DNA of 64,000 bases from Streptomyces sp. 1-11 (GTDB lineage: Bacteria; Actinomycetota; Actinomycetes; Streptomycetales; Streptomycetaceae). The stretch lies in NCBI RefSeq assembly GCF_007176755.1, contig NZ_BJTV01000001.1, positions 744,001 to 808,000 of the forward strand, in the 5' to 3' direction. This document shows, one piece after another, positions 7,177 through 15,930 of the stretch (within the stretch, counting starts at the first letter, position 1; the number at the start of each line of letters is the position of its first letter). Position numbers and translations under genes: made by a program. Below the pieces are notes generated by a model. The model did not search any database and was not told the origin of the DNA. It saw nothing but the letters and a program-made list of their open reading frames with translations.

Positions 7177-7426
7177 CCTTGCCGGCGCGTCCGTCGTCCT
7201 GGCGCGTCCACCGTCCTGGCGCCTCCACCGGGGCGCGGCCGCTTGTCGTGAGGGCGTTCGTGCCGTTGGGGTGCTCCTTTCGTGAGGGTGCTCATGTCGT
7301 GCGGGCGTCCGTGTCGGTGCGGCGTGCGCTGCCGTGCGGGCGTCCGGAGCGGGCGTGGAGCGACGGCGTCCGGCGCGCCGTTCACCCGTGCGGCGCACAG
7401 ACCGCTTCCGGCGTACGGTCGGAATC

Positions 7427-8083
7427 ATGCGCATTGTCATCGCTGGTGGTCATGGTCAGATCGCGCTGCGGCTGGAGCGGGTGCTCTCCGCGCGCGGGGA
7501 CGAGGTCGCGGGGATCATCCGCAAGGCGGAGCAGGGCGACGACCTGCGGGCGGCGGGCGCCGAACCGGTCCTGCTCGACCTGGAGTCCGCTTCGGTGGAG
7601 GAGGTCGCGGCCCATCTGCAGGGCGCGGACGCGGCGGTCTTCGCGGCCGGCGCGGGCCCGGGCAGCGGCACGGCCCGCAAGGACACGGTGGACAGGGGCG
7701 CGGCGGTGCTGTTCGCGGACGCGGCCGTACGCGCGCGCGTGCGGCGTTTCGTGGTGGTGTCCTCGATGGGCGCGGACCCCGGGCACCAGGGCGACGAGGT
7801 CTTCGACGTGTACCTGCGCGCCAAGGGCGAGGCCGACGCGTACGTCACCCGGCAGGATGCCCTCGACTGGACGATCCTGCGCCCCGGCGCGCTGACGGAC
7901 GAGCCGGGCACCGGTCTGGTCCGCCTGGAGGCCCACACCGGCCGCGGCCCGGTCCCGCGGGACGACGTGGCGGCCGTGCTGGCGGAGCTGGTGGACACCT
8001 CGGCGACGGCCGGTCTGACGCTGGAGCTGATCGGCGGCTCGACGCCGGTGTCGGTGGCCGTGAAGTCGGTCGCGGGCAACTGA
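7427..8083 (+). CDS. NAD(P)-binding epimerase-like protein (atypical SDR)
   Basis: 218 aa from the ATG that begins MRIVIAGGHGQIA. The Rossmann glycine motif GGHGQIALRL is at the very N-terminus, and a later VVVSSMGAD strand and WTILRPGALTDEPG motif are typical of the NAD(P)H-binding/NmrA-like group (sugar-nucleotide epimerase relatives). The catalytic Tyr-x3-Lys appears as YLRAK. Soluble cytoplasmic protein; substrate unknown. The long upstream open frame without a start is discarded because the fold begins at this ATG. Confidence 0.85.
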   Translation: MRIVIAGGHGQIALRLERVLSARGDEVAGIIRKAEQGDDLRAAGAEPVLLDLESASVEEVAAHLQGADAAVFAAGAGPGSGTARKDTVDRGAAVLFADAAVRARVRRFVVVSSMGADPGHQGDEVFDVYLRAKGEADAYVTRQDALDWTILRPGALTDEPGTGLVRLEAHTGRGPVPRDDVAAVLAELVDTSATAGLTLELIGGSTPVSVAVKSVAGN

Positions 8084-8185
8084 GGCCGCGGGCCGGCCGT
8101 TCACCGACCGTGGAGCCACGGGCCGTTATCGGGCTGGAAGGGCCACGGTCCGTGCACCGACCGGAAGTTGCCGGCCGCTCAAGGG

Positions 8186-8398
8186 TCAGAAGAGGGGCAG
8201 CTGCCCGGGGAAGTCCGGCACGGCGTAGCCGTCCAACGCCGGCTGGACCGCTCCGAGTTGTGCCTGCAGCCGCGACCCGGAGCAGGAGACCAGCTCGGTG
8301 TTCTCCCGTCCCCCGGGAGGGTCGTGCCGCGCGAAGCGACCCGCGACGACGGCGATGTCACGGCGGCACACAGGACAGGTTCTGCGACGGGATGCCAT
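8186..8398 (-). CDS. small zinc-ribbon-like protein, 70 aa
   Basis: Begins MASRRRTCPVCRRDIAVVAG and ends PDFPGQLPLF. A CPVC pair near the N-terminus, one further Cys at residue 39 and a basic start suggest a small metal-binding protein. It sits between two plus-strand genes and is transcribed against them, and has GC-rich third positions in this frame. Function unknown. It was recognised as the credible terminal part of a much longer spurious antisense frame. Confidence 0.6.
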   Translation of the reverse strand: MASRRRTCPVCRRDIAVVAGRFARHDPPGGRENTELVSCSGSRLQAQLGAVQPALDGYAVPDFPGQLPLF

Positions 8399-8563
8399 GC
8401 GGCCAGTGTGCCCGGCGCCGGCGCAGGAGCGGAGCCCGCGCTCGCACCTCCCCCGGCGCCGGGCCGCCGGACCGGGAAGCACCGGTGCGCACCGGGCGTC
8501 GCACCGGCCCTGAGCCGTGGTCGCCGTCCCGTTTGGGCGGACATATGTGGGCACTCTGCTGAT

Positions 8564-11194
8564 ATGGGCAGCCTCAGTCCGCCCGGAGCGCCGTCCCGGC
8601 GGCTGCCACCGGAGGCGGAGAGCGTCGCGCTGGCCCGGCGATTCGTCCGGTCGGTGCTGGACGATGTCCGGCCCGAGTCGGCGTACACCGCCGAGCTGCT
8701 GGTCGGCGAGCTGGTGACCAACGCGGTGATCCACGCCCGGACCGAGATCGAGACACAGGTCTGGACGACCGAGGGCCAGGTTCACGTGCGGGTCAGCGAC
8801 CGGCGGCCGGACCGCGGGCTGGTGCCCCACGAACGCCATCCCTACGCCTGCACGGGCAGGGGCCTGTCCCTGGTGGAGGAACTGTCCACCAGCCACGGCG
8901 TGCACAGCAGCGGGGACCGCAAGACGGTCTGGTTCGAGGTGTGGCCGGAGGCGCCCGCACCGCCGGCCTCCGCGTGGGAGACCGTGGCGCCGGCCGAGCG
9001 GACCGTCACCGTCGCGCTGAACGACGTGCCGTACGCGCTGTACTGGGCGGCGCAACAGCAGTGGGAGGGGCTGCTGCGCGAGCTGATCCTCGCTCCGTTC
9101 GTCGCCGGCCGGGCCGGTGTGACGCCGGACGAACTCGTCGTCGCCCAGGACACCAGCAACATCATCTCCGCTTCCATGACGGCCGCCGTGGAGCAGGAGA
9201 CCCCCGACAGCTCGACGCTGTCCCTGCTCGTGGCGTTCCCGGTGGACGCGGCCCCGGCCGTGCTGACCCTGCACGCCGTGCTGGAGGCGGCCGACGAGGC
9301 GGCGCAGCAGGGCAGCCTGCTCATCCTGCCGACGCTGCCGCAGATCAGGGCCTTCCGCCACTGGCTGCTCGACCAGATCGTCGGCCAGCTCTCCGGGCGG
9401 CACCCGACCGCGTGGACGCTGGTCCCCGCCACACCGGGAGCCACCCCGACGGAGCTGTATCCCTGGGACGCGAGCGACATCGAGGCCAGCAGCGTGCCCA
9501 CCATCGCGGCCGACGACGGCAACCGGATCATCGCGGTGAGCGCCTCGGCGGCGAGCCTGCTGGGCTGGCAGGCCCACGACCTGGTGGGCCGGCGGCTCAC
9601 CGTGCTGATGCCCGACCACCTGCGCAAACGCCACACGGCGGCCTTCACCTCACTGCTGCTCACCGGCCGGCCGCGCATCCTGGGCCGCTCCATTCCGGTT
9701 CCCGCGCTGCACAAGGACGGCCGGCTGATCCCCATCCGCCTGCACATCCAGACACAGGAGGCGATCGACGGGCGCACCGTGTTCGTCGCCCAGCTCACCG
9801 CGAGAACGGCTCCGCCGGCCCCGCCGCCCGCTCCTTCGCCCGGCCTGCACAGGACGCGTCCGGCGCCCGGCCCGGTGCAGTTGCCGAGCACCACGAAGAA
9901 GGCGAAGCCGGAGAGCTACCAGCGGGCCTCGCCCGAGTGGCTGTCCCTGTTCGCCGGCACCGGCAGGGCGCTGAACAGCACCCTCAGCGTGGAGGAGGGC
10001 CTGCGGCGGGTGTGCCACGTGCTGACACGGTGGCTGGCCGACTGGTGCGCGGTGGACCTCGTCGACGAGACCGGGCAGGTGGAGCGGGTGTGCGTCGTCC
10101 ACCGCGATCCCGAGGTACAGGTCGCCGGGGTGCACCTCGGCAAGCTGCCGCCGGTGTCCAGGAGTACCCGTGGCCCGCTGCCCCGGGTGCTGCGCGGAGC
10201 GGGCCCGCTGCTGGTCACCGATCTCCCGCGGCTCGGCAAGCCGCACAACCCGCTGGACGTCCGGCAGATGGAGCTGGTCGAGCAGTTCGGCGGGCGCAGC
10301 GCCGTCATGGCTCCGCTGCGGTCCGCGCACCGGGAGGTCCTGGGGGCCCTGACCCTGGTGCGCGTGCAGGACGGGCAGCCGTTCACCAAGGAGGACATCC
10401 TCCCGATCGCGGAACTGGTCCGCAGCATCGCCCTGGGAGTGGACAGCGCCCGGCTGCACGGACACAACCAGTCCACCGCCGCGCACCTCCAGCGCGCCCT
10501 GCTGCCCGAACTGCCCCGCATCGGCCACCTGGAGCTGAGCGCCCGCTACGTGCCCTCGAACGCCACCGCCGAGGTCGGCGGGGACTGGTACGACGCCTTC
10601 ACCCTGCCCGGCGGCGACACCGTGCTGGTCATCGGTGACGTGTCGGGCCACGACCTGCGGGCGGCCGTCGCCATGAGCGGCCTGCGCAACATGCTGCGCG
10701 GTCTGGCCGTCGACGGCCACGAACCGCCCGGGGACGTGCTGCGCCGCCTGGACCTCGCCAACCAGACCCTCAACCCGCACGCCACCACCACCGCGACCTG
10801 CGCCTACGCCGTGGTCAAGGGCCCCGCGGAAGGCCCGTGGCACCTGCACCACTCGTCCGCCGGGCACCTCCCGCCGCTCCTCACCACCCAGGACGGCGAC
10901 ACCCGCTACCTGAACACGGGCAGGGGCCTGCTCATCGGGCTGGACCCCGACCTCCCCCGGGCTTCCGCCTGCGACCCGCTGCCGCCCCACTCCACCCTGC
11001 TGCTCTTCACCGACGGCCTCATCGAGCGCCGCGGCGAGTCCCTCGACGACGCGATGGCGCGACTCGGCCGGCACGCCGCCAAGCACGCACGGGCCCCGCT
11101 GAACGCCTTCTGCGACGAGCTGATCATCAAGTTCGGCGCCGACACCACCGACGACATAGCCCTCCTCGCCCTCCGCCCCACCCCACCCGCCTGA
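8564..11194 (+). CDS. multidomain regulator: anti-sigma ATPase, PAS, GAF and SpoIIE-type phosphatase
   Basis: 876-aa cytoplasmic signalling protein. Residues about 15-125 form an RsbW/SpoIIAB-like GHKL ATPase (ELVTNAVIHA N-box, GRGLSLVEEL G-box). Residues about 145-285 are an alpha-helical region I cannot name. A PAS domain (about 300-400, including LLGWQAHDLVGRRL) and a GAF domain (about 470-620) follow. The C-terminal 240 residues are a PP2C/SpoIIE phosphatase (AEVGGDWYDAF, VIGDVSGHDL, LLLFTDGLIERR). Kinase and phosphatase of one anti-anti-sigma switch in one chain suggests two-way control of an unlinked anti-anti-sigma factor. ATG 8564 is chosen because the ATPase fold begins there; no good Shine-Dalgarno is seen. 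Confidence 0.88.
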   Translation: MGSLSPPGAPSRRLPPEAESVALARRFVRSVLDDVRPESAYTAELLVGELVTNAVIHARTEIETQVWTTEGQVHVRVSDRRPDRGLVPHERHPYACTGRGLSLVEELSTSHGVHSSGDRKTVWFEVWPEAPAPPASAWETVAPAERTVTVALNDVPYALYWAAQQQWEGLLRELILAPFVAGRAGVTPDELVVAQDTSNIISASMTAAVEQETPDSSTLSLLVAFPVDAAPAVLTLHAVLEAADEAAQQGSLLILPTLPQIRAFRHWLLDQIVGQLSGRHPTAWTLVPATPGATPTELYPWDASDIEASSVPTIAADDGNRIIAVSASAASLLGWQAHDLVGRRLTVLMPDHLRKRHTAAFTSLLLTGRPRILGRSIPVPALHKDGRLIPIRLHIQTQEAIDGRTVFVAQLTARTAPPAPPPAPSPGLHRTRPAPGPVQLPSTTKKAKPESYQRASPEWLSLFAGTGRALNSTLSVEEGLRRVCHVLTRWLADWCAVDLVDETGQVERVCVVHRDPEVQVAGVHLGKLPPVSRSTRGPLPRVLRGAGPLLVTDLPRLGKPHNPLDVRQMELVEQFGGRSAVMAPLRSAHREVLGALTLVRVQDGQPFTKEDILPIAELVRSIALGVDSARLHGHNQSTAAHLQRALLPELPRIGHLELSARYVPSNATAEVGGDWYDAFTLPGGDTVLVIGDVSGHDLRAAVAMSGLRNMLRGLAVDGHEPPGDVLRRLDLANQTLNPHATTTATCAYAVVKGPAEGPWHLHHSSAGHLPPLLTTQDGDTRYLNTGRGLLIGLDPDLPRASACDPLPPHSTLLLFTDGLIERRGESLDDAMARLGRHAAKHARAPLNAFCDELIIKFGADTTDDIALLALRPTPPA

Positions 11195-11280
11195 CGGGGC
11201 CCGCGTGGCAGAGCCCGGCATTCGGCCCGTTCGCGTCCGAGCCGACCGGCGCCGCGCGGGAGCCGGTCGGCAAGCCCCTG

Positions 11281-11653
11281 CCGGTGGCGCTGTCGGGCAG
11301 CAACGTCCCGGAGGGCGTCCAGTTGGCGCCCGACAGCTGCGTCATGGGACGGTGCACGTCCCAGAGCGGGGAGAACATCCCCATCGGGGACGCGACCACT
11401 CGGCGGCAAGTACCGAACATGCGACGCCACACTGGGCATTGACGGACAGTCGGGTTCGCTGGCCGGGCCGGTGACCATCCGGGTCATCGACAAGACGAAC
11501 GGGTCGCTGCTCAGGGACTGCACGTTCACCTCCGGGAAGAGCGTTCAGCTCCGCCGATTTGGCGTGGCCGGGGTGACGATCCTGCGCTTCGAGTTCCTGG
11601 GTCCCCTGAGCACGAGCATGGCCGCGGTGGGCAGCCCGATCGCCTGCCCGTGA
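11281..11653 (+). pseudogene. frameshifted remnant of an NPCBM-like carbohydrate-binding domain
   Basis: Two open frames read together as one domain. The first (11281 to about 11395) gives SGSNVPEGVQLAPDSCVMG. After a frame change near 11385-11400 the second gives LGGKYRTCDATLGIDG and runs on through TIRVIDKTNGSLL to a TGA at 11653. The pattern of Leu-Gly-Gly-Lys-Tyr, Ala-Thr-Leu-Gly-Ile-Asp and a final Leu-Arg-Phe-Glu strand resembles NPCBM/discoidin-like domains of secreted glycosidases. There is no start codon or signal peptide in frame, so the 5' part is lost. Confidence 0.5.
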
Positions 11654-11694
11654 CCGGCCACCCCGCCCCGCAGGCCTGACCGTCCCGGACCACG

Positions 11695-11742
11695 ACAAAG
11701 GCCCCGTGACCTGCTGAACTCGCAGGTCACGGGGCCTTTGTT
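11695..11742. terminator. strong bidirectional terminator next to tRNA-Tyr
   Basis: ACAAAGGCCCCGTGACCTGC and its near-exact complement form a stem of about 20 bp with a short loop. The stem base is AAAG/CTTT, giving a T-run in both directions. It starts 7 nt beyond the 3' end of tRNA-Tyr. Confidence 0.85.
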
Positions 11743-11748
11743 CCCGTG

Positions 11749-11830
11749 TGGCGGCGCCAGGATTCGAACCTGGGAAGGCTGAGCCGGCAGATTTACAGTC
11801 TGCTCCCTTTGGCCGCTCGGGCACACCGCC
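11749..11830 (-). tRNA. tRNA-Tyr (GTA)
   Basis: 82-nt type II tRNA. Acceptor GGCGGTG/CGCCGCC (one G-U pair), anticodon stem GCAGA/TCTGC with loop CTGTAAA giving GTA, variable arm of the Tyr type, T-arm CCAGG-TTCGAAT-CCTGG and discriminator A. Confidence 0.97.
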
Positions 11831-12043
11831 GGGGTCGCTGCCCTTCGAACCGTCTTTCGGCGGTGCTCCGTGGCAACGACGTAAACAATACCCGATGCGA
11901 GGGGGTGCTTCGCCACCCGATTGATCTCCACCCACCGGGTCCCGGGGTGGCTAGGCTGGTGCGGATGCGGCCCGGCGTCACGCCGGGTTCGGCGGCCGCC
12001 GCCACGCACCCGATACGCACCCCGATACAAGGAGCCACAGGAC

Positions 12044-12532
12044 ATGGCCGACTCCAGTTTCGACATCGTCTCGAAGGTCGAGCGGCAGGAGGTCGACAAC
12101 GCCCTCAACCAGGCCGCCAAGGAGATCTCGCAGCGCTACGACTTCAAGGGCGTGGGTGCCTCGATCTCGTGGTCCGGCGAGAAGATCCTGATGGAGGCGA
12201 ACTCCGAGGACCGGGTGAACGCCATCCTCGACGTCTTCCAGTCCAAGCTGATCAAGCGCGGCATCTCGCTGAAGGCCCTGGACGCGGGTGAGCCGCAGCT
12301 CTCCGGCAAGGAGTACAAGATCTTCGCGACGATCGAGGAGGGCATCTCCCAGGAGAACGCCAAGAAGGTCGCCAAGATCATCCGTGACGAGGGCCCGAAG
12401 GGCGTCAAGGCGCAGGTCCAGGGCGACGAGCTGCGGGTCAGCTCCAAGAGCCGCGACGACCTGCAGACGGTGATCGCCCTCCTGAAGGGCAAGGACTTCG
12501 ACTTCGCGCTGCAGTTCGTCAACTATCGGTAG
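12044..12532 (+). CDS. YajQ family nucleotide-binding protein
   Basis: 162 aa, full length for the YajQ/UPF0234 family: two RRM-like halves. The N-terminus [20 protein letters not shown], the central [12 protein letters not shown] and the C-terminal [12 protein letters not shown] are family hallmarks. YajQ homologues bind nucleic acid or cyclic di-GMP in some bacteria; the ligand here is unknown. The start is the ATG after AAGGAG. A strong palindromic terminator follows. Confidence 0.95.
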   Translation: MADSSFDIVSKVERQEVDNALNQAAKEISQRYDFKGVGASISWSGEKILMEANSEDRVNAILDVFQSKLIKRGISLKALDAGEPQLSGKEYKIFATIEEGISQENAKKVAKIIRDEGPKGVKAQVQGDELRVSSKSRDDLQTVIALLKGKDFDFALQFVNYR

Positions 12533-12560
12533 GACGAAGGCACGGTCCGGCGCCGGTCAC

Positions 12561-12604
12561 GCGCAGGAAGGGTGGGCACCGGCCGGTGCCCACCCTTCCT
12601 GCGC
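12561..12604. terminator. perfect 44-nt palindromic terminator
   Basis: Two perfect 22-nt arms beginning GCGCAGGAAGGGTGGGCACC, with no spacer, between the convergent yajQ and YeaQ/YmgE-type genes. It serves both directions. Confidence 0.85.
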
Positions 12605-12637
12605 CCGGTCGCTCCCTGGCGGCCCGCCGCGCCCGGC

Positions 12638-12904
12638 TCAGTCGCGCGAGTTGCCGAACAGGATGCGGTAGACGATCAGCAGGACCAGTGAGCCGCCGAT
12701 CGCGGCGGCCCAGGTCGCGCCGTCGTAGAAGTGCTTGCTGATCGGATGGTCCAGCCAGCGGGACGAGATGTAGCCGCCGATGAACGCGCCGGCTATGCCG
12801 ATGAGGGTCGTGCCGATGAAGCCGCCCGGGTCGCGGCCCGGAAGCAGGACCTTGGCGATGGCTCCGGCCAGAAGCCCCAGGATGATCCAACCGATGATGC
12901 TCAT
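12638..12904 (-). CDS. GlsB/YeaQ/YmgE family membrane protein
   Basis: 88 aa with three hydrophobic helices and the glycine-rich family pattern: MSIIGWIILGLLAGAIAK at the N-terminus, then PGGFIGTTLIGIAGAFIGGY and a third helix near GGSLVLLIVYRILFG. The family is annotated as transglycosylase-associated or stress-related, but its biochemical function is not settled. The ATG lies after a GGCAGGTTCACGGC region with a weak Shine-Dalgarno. Confidence 0.9.
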   Translation of the reverse strand: MSIIGWIILGLLAGAIAKVLLPGRDPGGFIGTTLIGIAGAFIGGYISSRWLDHPISKHFYDGATWAAAIGGSLVLLIVYRILFGNSRD

Positions 12905-13058
12905 GCCGTGAACCTGCCCTCCCGCGCTGTGTCCGCACTCTTGGACCCCTGAGAATCCGGTGAGGATCGGCTGTCGACGCGCGCGTGTTCGTGCCGTGTC
13001 GATGAAGAGGACGCCTCGAGTCCATCCGCCGGTTGCGGCGATCAGTAGGGTGCCGCTC

Positions 13059-14312
13059 ATGACAGGTTCCGGCACCGCGCTGCGGCGCACCCTGGGCGTA
13101 CGGGACGCCGTGGTCGTCGGCCTCGGCGCGATGCTCGGGGCGGGCGTGTTCTCCGCCCTGGGCCCGGCCGCCCGTGCCGCCGGGCGGGGGCTGCTGCCCG
13201 GGCTGGCCGTCGCGGCCGTGGTGGCCTACTGCAACGCGATGTCCTCGGCCCGGCTGGCCGCCCGCCATCCGGCGTCGGGCGGGACGTACGTGTACGGCAG
13301 GGAGCGGCTGGGCGAGTTCTGGGGGTATCTGGCCGGCTGGGCGTTCGTGGTCGGCAAGACGGCCTCCTGCGCGGCCATGGCGCTCACCGTGGGGGCGTAC
13401 GTGTGGCCGGGGCAGGCGCACGCGGTGGCGGTGGCGGCCGTGGTGGCACTGACCGCCGTGAACTACGGCGGCATCCAGAAGTCGGCGTGGCTGACGCGGG
13501 TGATCGTCGCCGTGGTGCTGGCGGTCCTCGCCGCCGTGGTGGTCGCCTGCCTCACCTCCGGGCGCCTGGACGCGGGGCGGCTCGGTCCCGGTGCCGCGAC
13601 CGGGTTCGGCGGGGTGCTCCAGGCGGCCGGCCTGCTGTTCTTCGCGTTCGCCGGGTACGCGCGGATCGCCACGCTCGGCGAGGAGGTGCGGGATCCGGCG
13701 CGCACCATTCCGCGGGCCGTTCCGCTGGCTCTCGGTATCACCCTCGTGGTGTACGCGGCGGTCGCGGTGGCCGTTCTCGGTGTGCTCGGGGCCGGCCGTC
13801 TGGGGCAGGCGACGGCGCCGCTGGCCGACGCGGTGCGCGTGGCCGGGGTGCCGGGGCTCGTGCCGGTGGTCCGGATGGGGGCCGCGGTGGCCGCGCTGGG
13901 GTCGCTGCTCGCGCTGGTGCTCGGGGTGTCCCGGACGACGCTCGCCATGGCCCGCGACGGCCATCTCCCCCGTGTGCTGGCCGCCGTGCACCCACGGTTC
14001 CAGGTGCCGCACCGGGCCGAACTGGCTGTGGGCGCGGTCGTCGCCGTGCTCGCCGCCACGGTGGACGTACGCGGCGCGATCGGTTTCTCCTCGTTCGGCG
14101 TCCTGGCCTACTACGCCGTCGCCAACGCCTCGGCCTGGACGCTGAGCCCGGCCCCGCGGGCCCGGGTGGTGCCGGTGATCGGTCTGGCGGGCTGCGCCGC
14201 ACTGGCCTTCGCCCTGCCGCCGGCCTCGGTCGCCACGGGGACGGGCGTACTCGCCGTGGGCGTGCTGGCCTACGGCGCACGCCGGTGGTGGGCGAGCCGC
14301 GACCACGCCTGA
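13059..14312 (+). CDS. APC superfamily amino acid permease
   Basis: 417 aa with about 11-12 transmembrane segments. The N-terminal TM1 carries the APC substrate-binding glycines (VVVGLGAMLGAGVFSALG), and TM6 has FFAFAGYARIATLGEE followed by DPARTIPRA, the classic loop of amino acid/cation transporters. Probably imports or exchanges an amino acid or polyamine; substrate unknown. ATG 13059 is preferred over the upstream in-frame Met because the conserved fold starts shortly after it. The 3' end falls in a short GACCACGACCG-type repeat. Confidence 0.85.
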   Translation: MTGSGTALRRTLGVRDAVVVGLGAMLGAGVFSALGPAARAAGRGLLPGLAVAAVVAYCNAMSSARLAARHPASGGTYVYGRERLGEFWGYLAGWAFVVGKTASCAAMALTVGAYVWPGQAHAVAVAAVVALTAVNYGGIQKSAWLTRVIVAVVLAVLAAVVVACLTSGRLDAGRLGPGAATGFGGVLQAAGLLFFAFAGYARIATLGEEVRDPARTIPRAVPLALGITLVVYAAVAVAVLGVLGAGRLGQATAPLADAVRVAGVPGLVPVVRMGAAVAALGSLLALVLGVSRTTLAMARDGHLPRVLAAVHPRFQVPHRAELAVGAVVAVLAATVDVRGAIGFSSFGVLAYYAVANASAWTLSPAPRARVVPVIGLAGCAALAFALPPASVATGTGVLAVGVLAYGARRWWASRDHA

Positions 14313-14417
14313 CGCCCACGACCACGACCGCCCCGGACGACCACGACCGTGACCGCGATCGCCCCGGACGACCGCAACCGCGACCGCGACCACGCCTGAC
14401 GCCCACGACCACGACCG
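14297..14417 (+). repeat. 34-bp exact direct repeat with 87-bp step at the permease 3' end
   Basis: A 34-bp block starting CCGCGACCACGCCTGACGCC occurs at 14297-14330, spanning the permease stop codon, and again at 14384-14417. Degenerate GACCACGACCG units lie between. The remainder of the 14313-14587 gap shows no gene. Confidence 0.8.
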
Positions 14418-14587
14418 CGACCGCCCCGGACGACCGCAGGCCGTTACGGCGCCTCGCGCCCCTGTCCCGAGCGCTGCCAGGCCCCGTCCCGGGCGCTGCC
14501 AGGCCCCGTCCGCGACCACCCCTGACGTGCCCGCGCCCGGGAGCCGCGGTCGAGGTCCGCCGTCCGCGCCGCCGGCCGTGTCCCCCG

Positions 14588-15838
14588 TCAGCCCTCGACC
14601 AGGTGTTCCTCGGCGGAAGCCGAGGGCCGGGGCGGGGTGGTGGGCAGGGCCGGGAGGCGGACGGCGCACATCAGCAGTCCGGGTACGACGGTGATGGCCA
14701 CCATGACCAGCACCGTCGTCGTGTAGCGCTGGCCGGCGAGGAGCGGGCCCGCGACCAGTGAGCCGAGGGGGATGGCGCCCAGCATCAGGGTCCGCATCAG
14801 GGTCATGGTGCGGGCGAGGAGCGCCGGTGGCGTCCGGGCGTAGCGGACCACCTGGGAGGAGACCGTGGCGAGGGCGCAGCCGACTCCGAAGACGAGCTGG
14901 CCGGCCAGGATCGCGGGCAGGTGGCCGCCGAGGAACAGCAGTAGGCCGGTGCCGGCGAGGAGCTGGCAGGTGCCGATGCGCAGCATCGGCCGGGCCGAGG
15001 CGTCGAGGGTGCCGCCGGCGAACGAGCCGAGCAGTTCGGCCGCGGCGAGGCCGGCCACCAGCAGGCCGAGGACGCCGGCGCCGTCCCGGAGCCGGTCGTG
15101 GGCCAGCCACGGCTGCATCACCATCAGCATGCCGGCGGCGGTGTTGAGCGCGCTGAACGCGATGGTGATGACCAGCAGGGCCCGGTCCCTGAGCACCAGC
15201 CGGACGACCGGCAGCCAACTGCTGCGGGATCCCTCGGCGGCGGTGCCGGACGGCCGGGGCAGCGGGTGGTCCATCCGCAGCACGAACAGCGGGAAGGCGA
15301 GGAAGGTGGCCGCGTCCAGCACGAGCACGGCCTGCGCGCCGAGCAGCGGGATCAGCGCGCCGCCGATCGCCGGACCGGTGAGGCTGGCCACGCCCTGGGC
15401 GATCGTCTCCAGAGCGGTGCCGGTGGCCAGCCGGTCCTGCGGGACGAGTTCGGGGACGACGGCGGGGGTGATGGCGATCGGGAGGATCTTGAACAGGCCG
15501 CAGACGGCGGCGGCCGCGTAGAGCTGCCAGAGGTGGAACAGCCCGCTGAGCGCGAGGAGCGGAACGGCTCCCATGGCGACGCCCCGGCACAGCGAGTCGA
15601 CGATGAGCAGCGCCCGGCGGGAGAAGCGGTCCACGACCGCGCCGCCCAGCACCCCGCCGACCAGGATGGGCGCGGTGTAGCACAGCCCGAGCAGGGAGAG
15701 CGAGGCCGCGCCGCCGTGTGTGACGGCGAGCCAGGCCATCGCGGTCCAGCTCGCCCCGTCGCCGAGCAGGCTCAGCGTGGAGCCGGTCCACAGCCGCCGG
15801 AAGTCGGCGATCCGCAGCACGTCGAGGTACTTCCGCAT
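14588..15838 (-). CDS. MFS exporter, EntS-like (putative peptide product exporter)
   Basis: 416 aa with 12 predicted transmembrane helices. The N-terminus LRIADFRRLWTGSTLSLLGD is typical of the enterobactin/macrolide-exporter type MFS group, with GGAVVDRFSRRALLI in loop 2. AGGAGG precedes the ATG by about 5 nt. It is the last gene of the minus-strand pentapeptide/P450 island, 92 nt after the oxygenase, so it may be read from the same transcript. I infer it exports the finished peptide product; the family alone would allow other substrates. Confidence 0.85.
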   Translation of the reverse strand: MRKYLDVLRIADFRRLWTGSTLSLLGDGASWTAMAWLAVTHGGAASLSLLGLCYTAPILVGGVLGGAVVDRFSRRALLIVDSLCRGVAMGAVPLLALSGLFHLWQLYAAAAVCGLFKILPIAITPAVVPELVPQDRLATGTALETIAQGVASLTGPAIGGALIPLLGAQAVLVLDAATFLAFPLFVLRMDHPLPRPSGTAAEGSRSSWLPVVRLVLRDRALLVITIAFSALNTAAGMLMVMQPWLAHDRLRDGAGVLGLLVAGLAAAELLGSFAGGTLDASARPMLRIGTCQLLAGTGLLLFLGGHLPAILAGQLVFGVGCALATVSSQVVRYARTPPALLARTMTLMRTLMLGAIPLGSLVAGPLLAGQRYTTTVLVMVAITVVPGLLMCAVRLPALPTTPPRPSASAEEHLVEG

Positions 15839-15930
15839 GGCCCTCCTCAGGGCAGCCGGCGCCGCCGGGGCGCCGCTTCCGTGAGCTGTCTCGTCCGCAG
15901 GCAGTTCCCGGGAAATCTATCCTGTGACCG

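Noticed and set aside
12519..15791. 1090-aa minus-strand open frame
   Set aside because: Covers the true YeaQ/YmgE-type and MFS genes in another frame and the permease on the other strand; Arg/Pro/His-rich with no recognisable domain.
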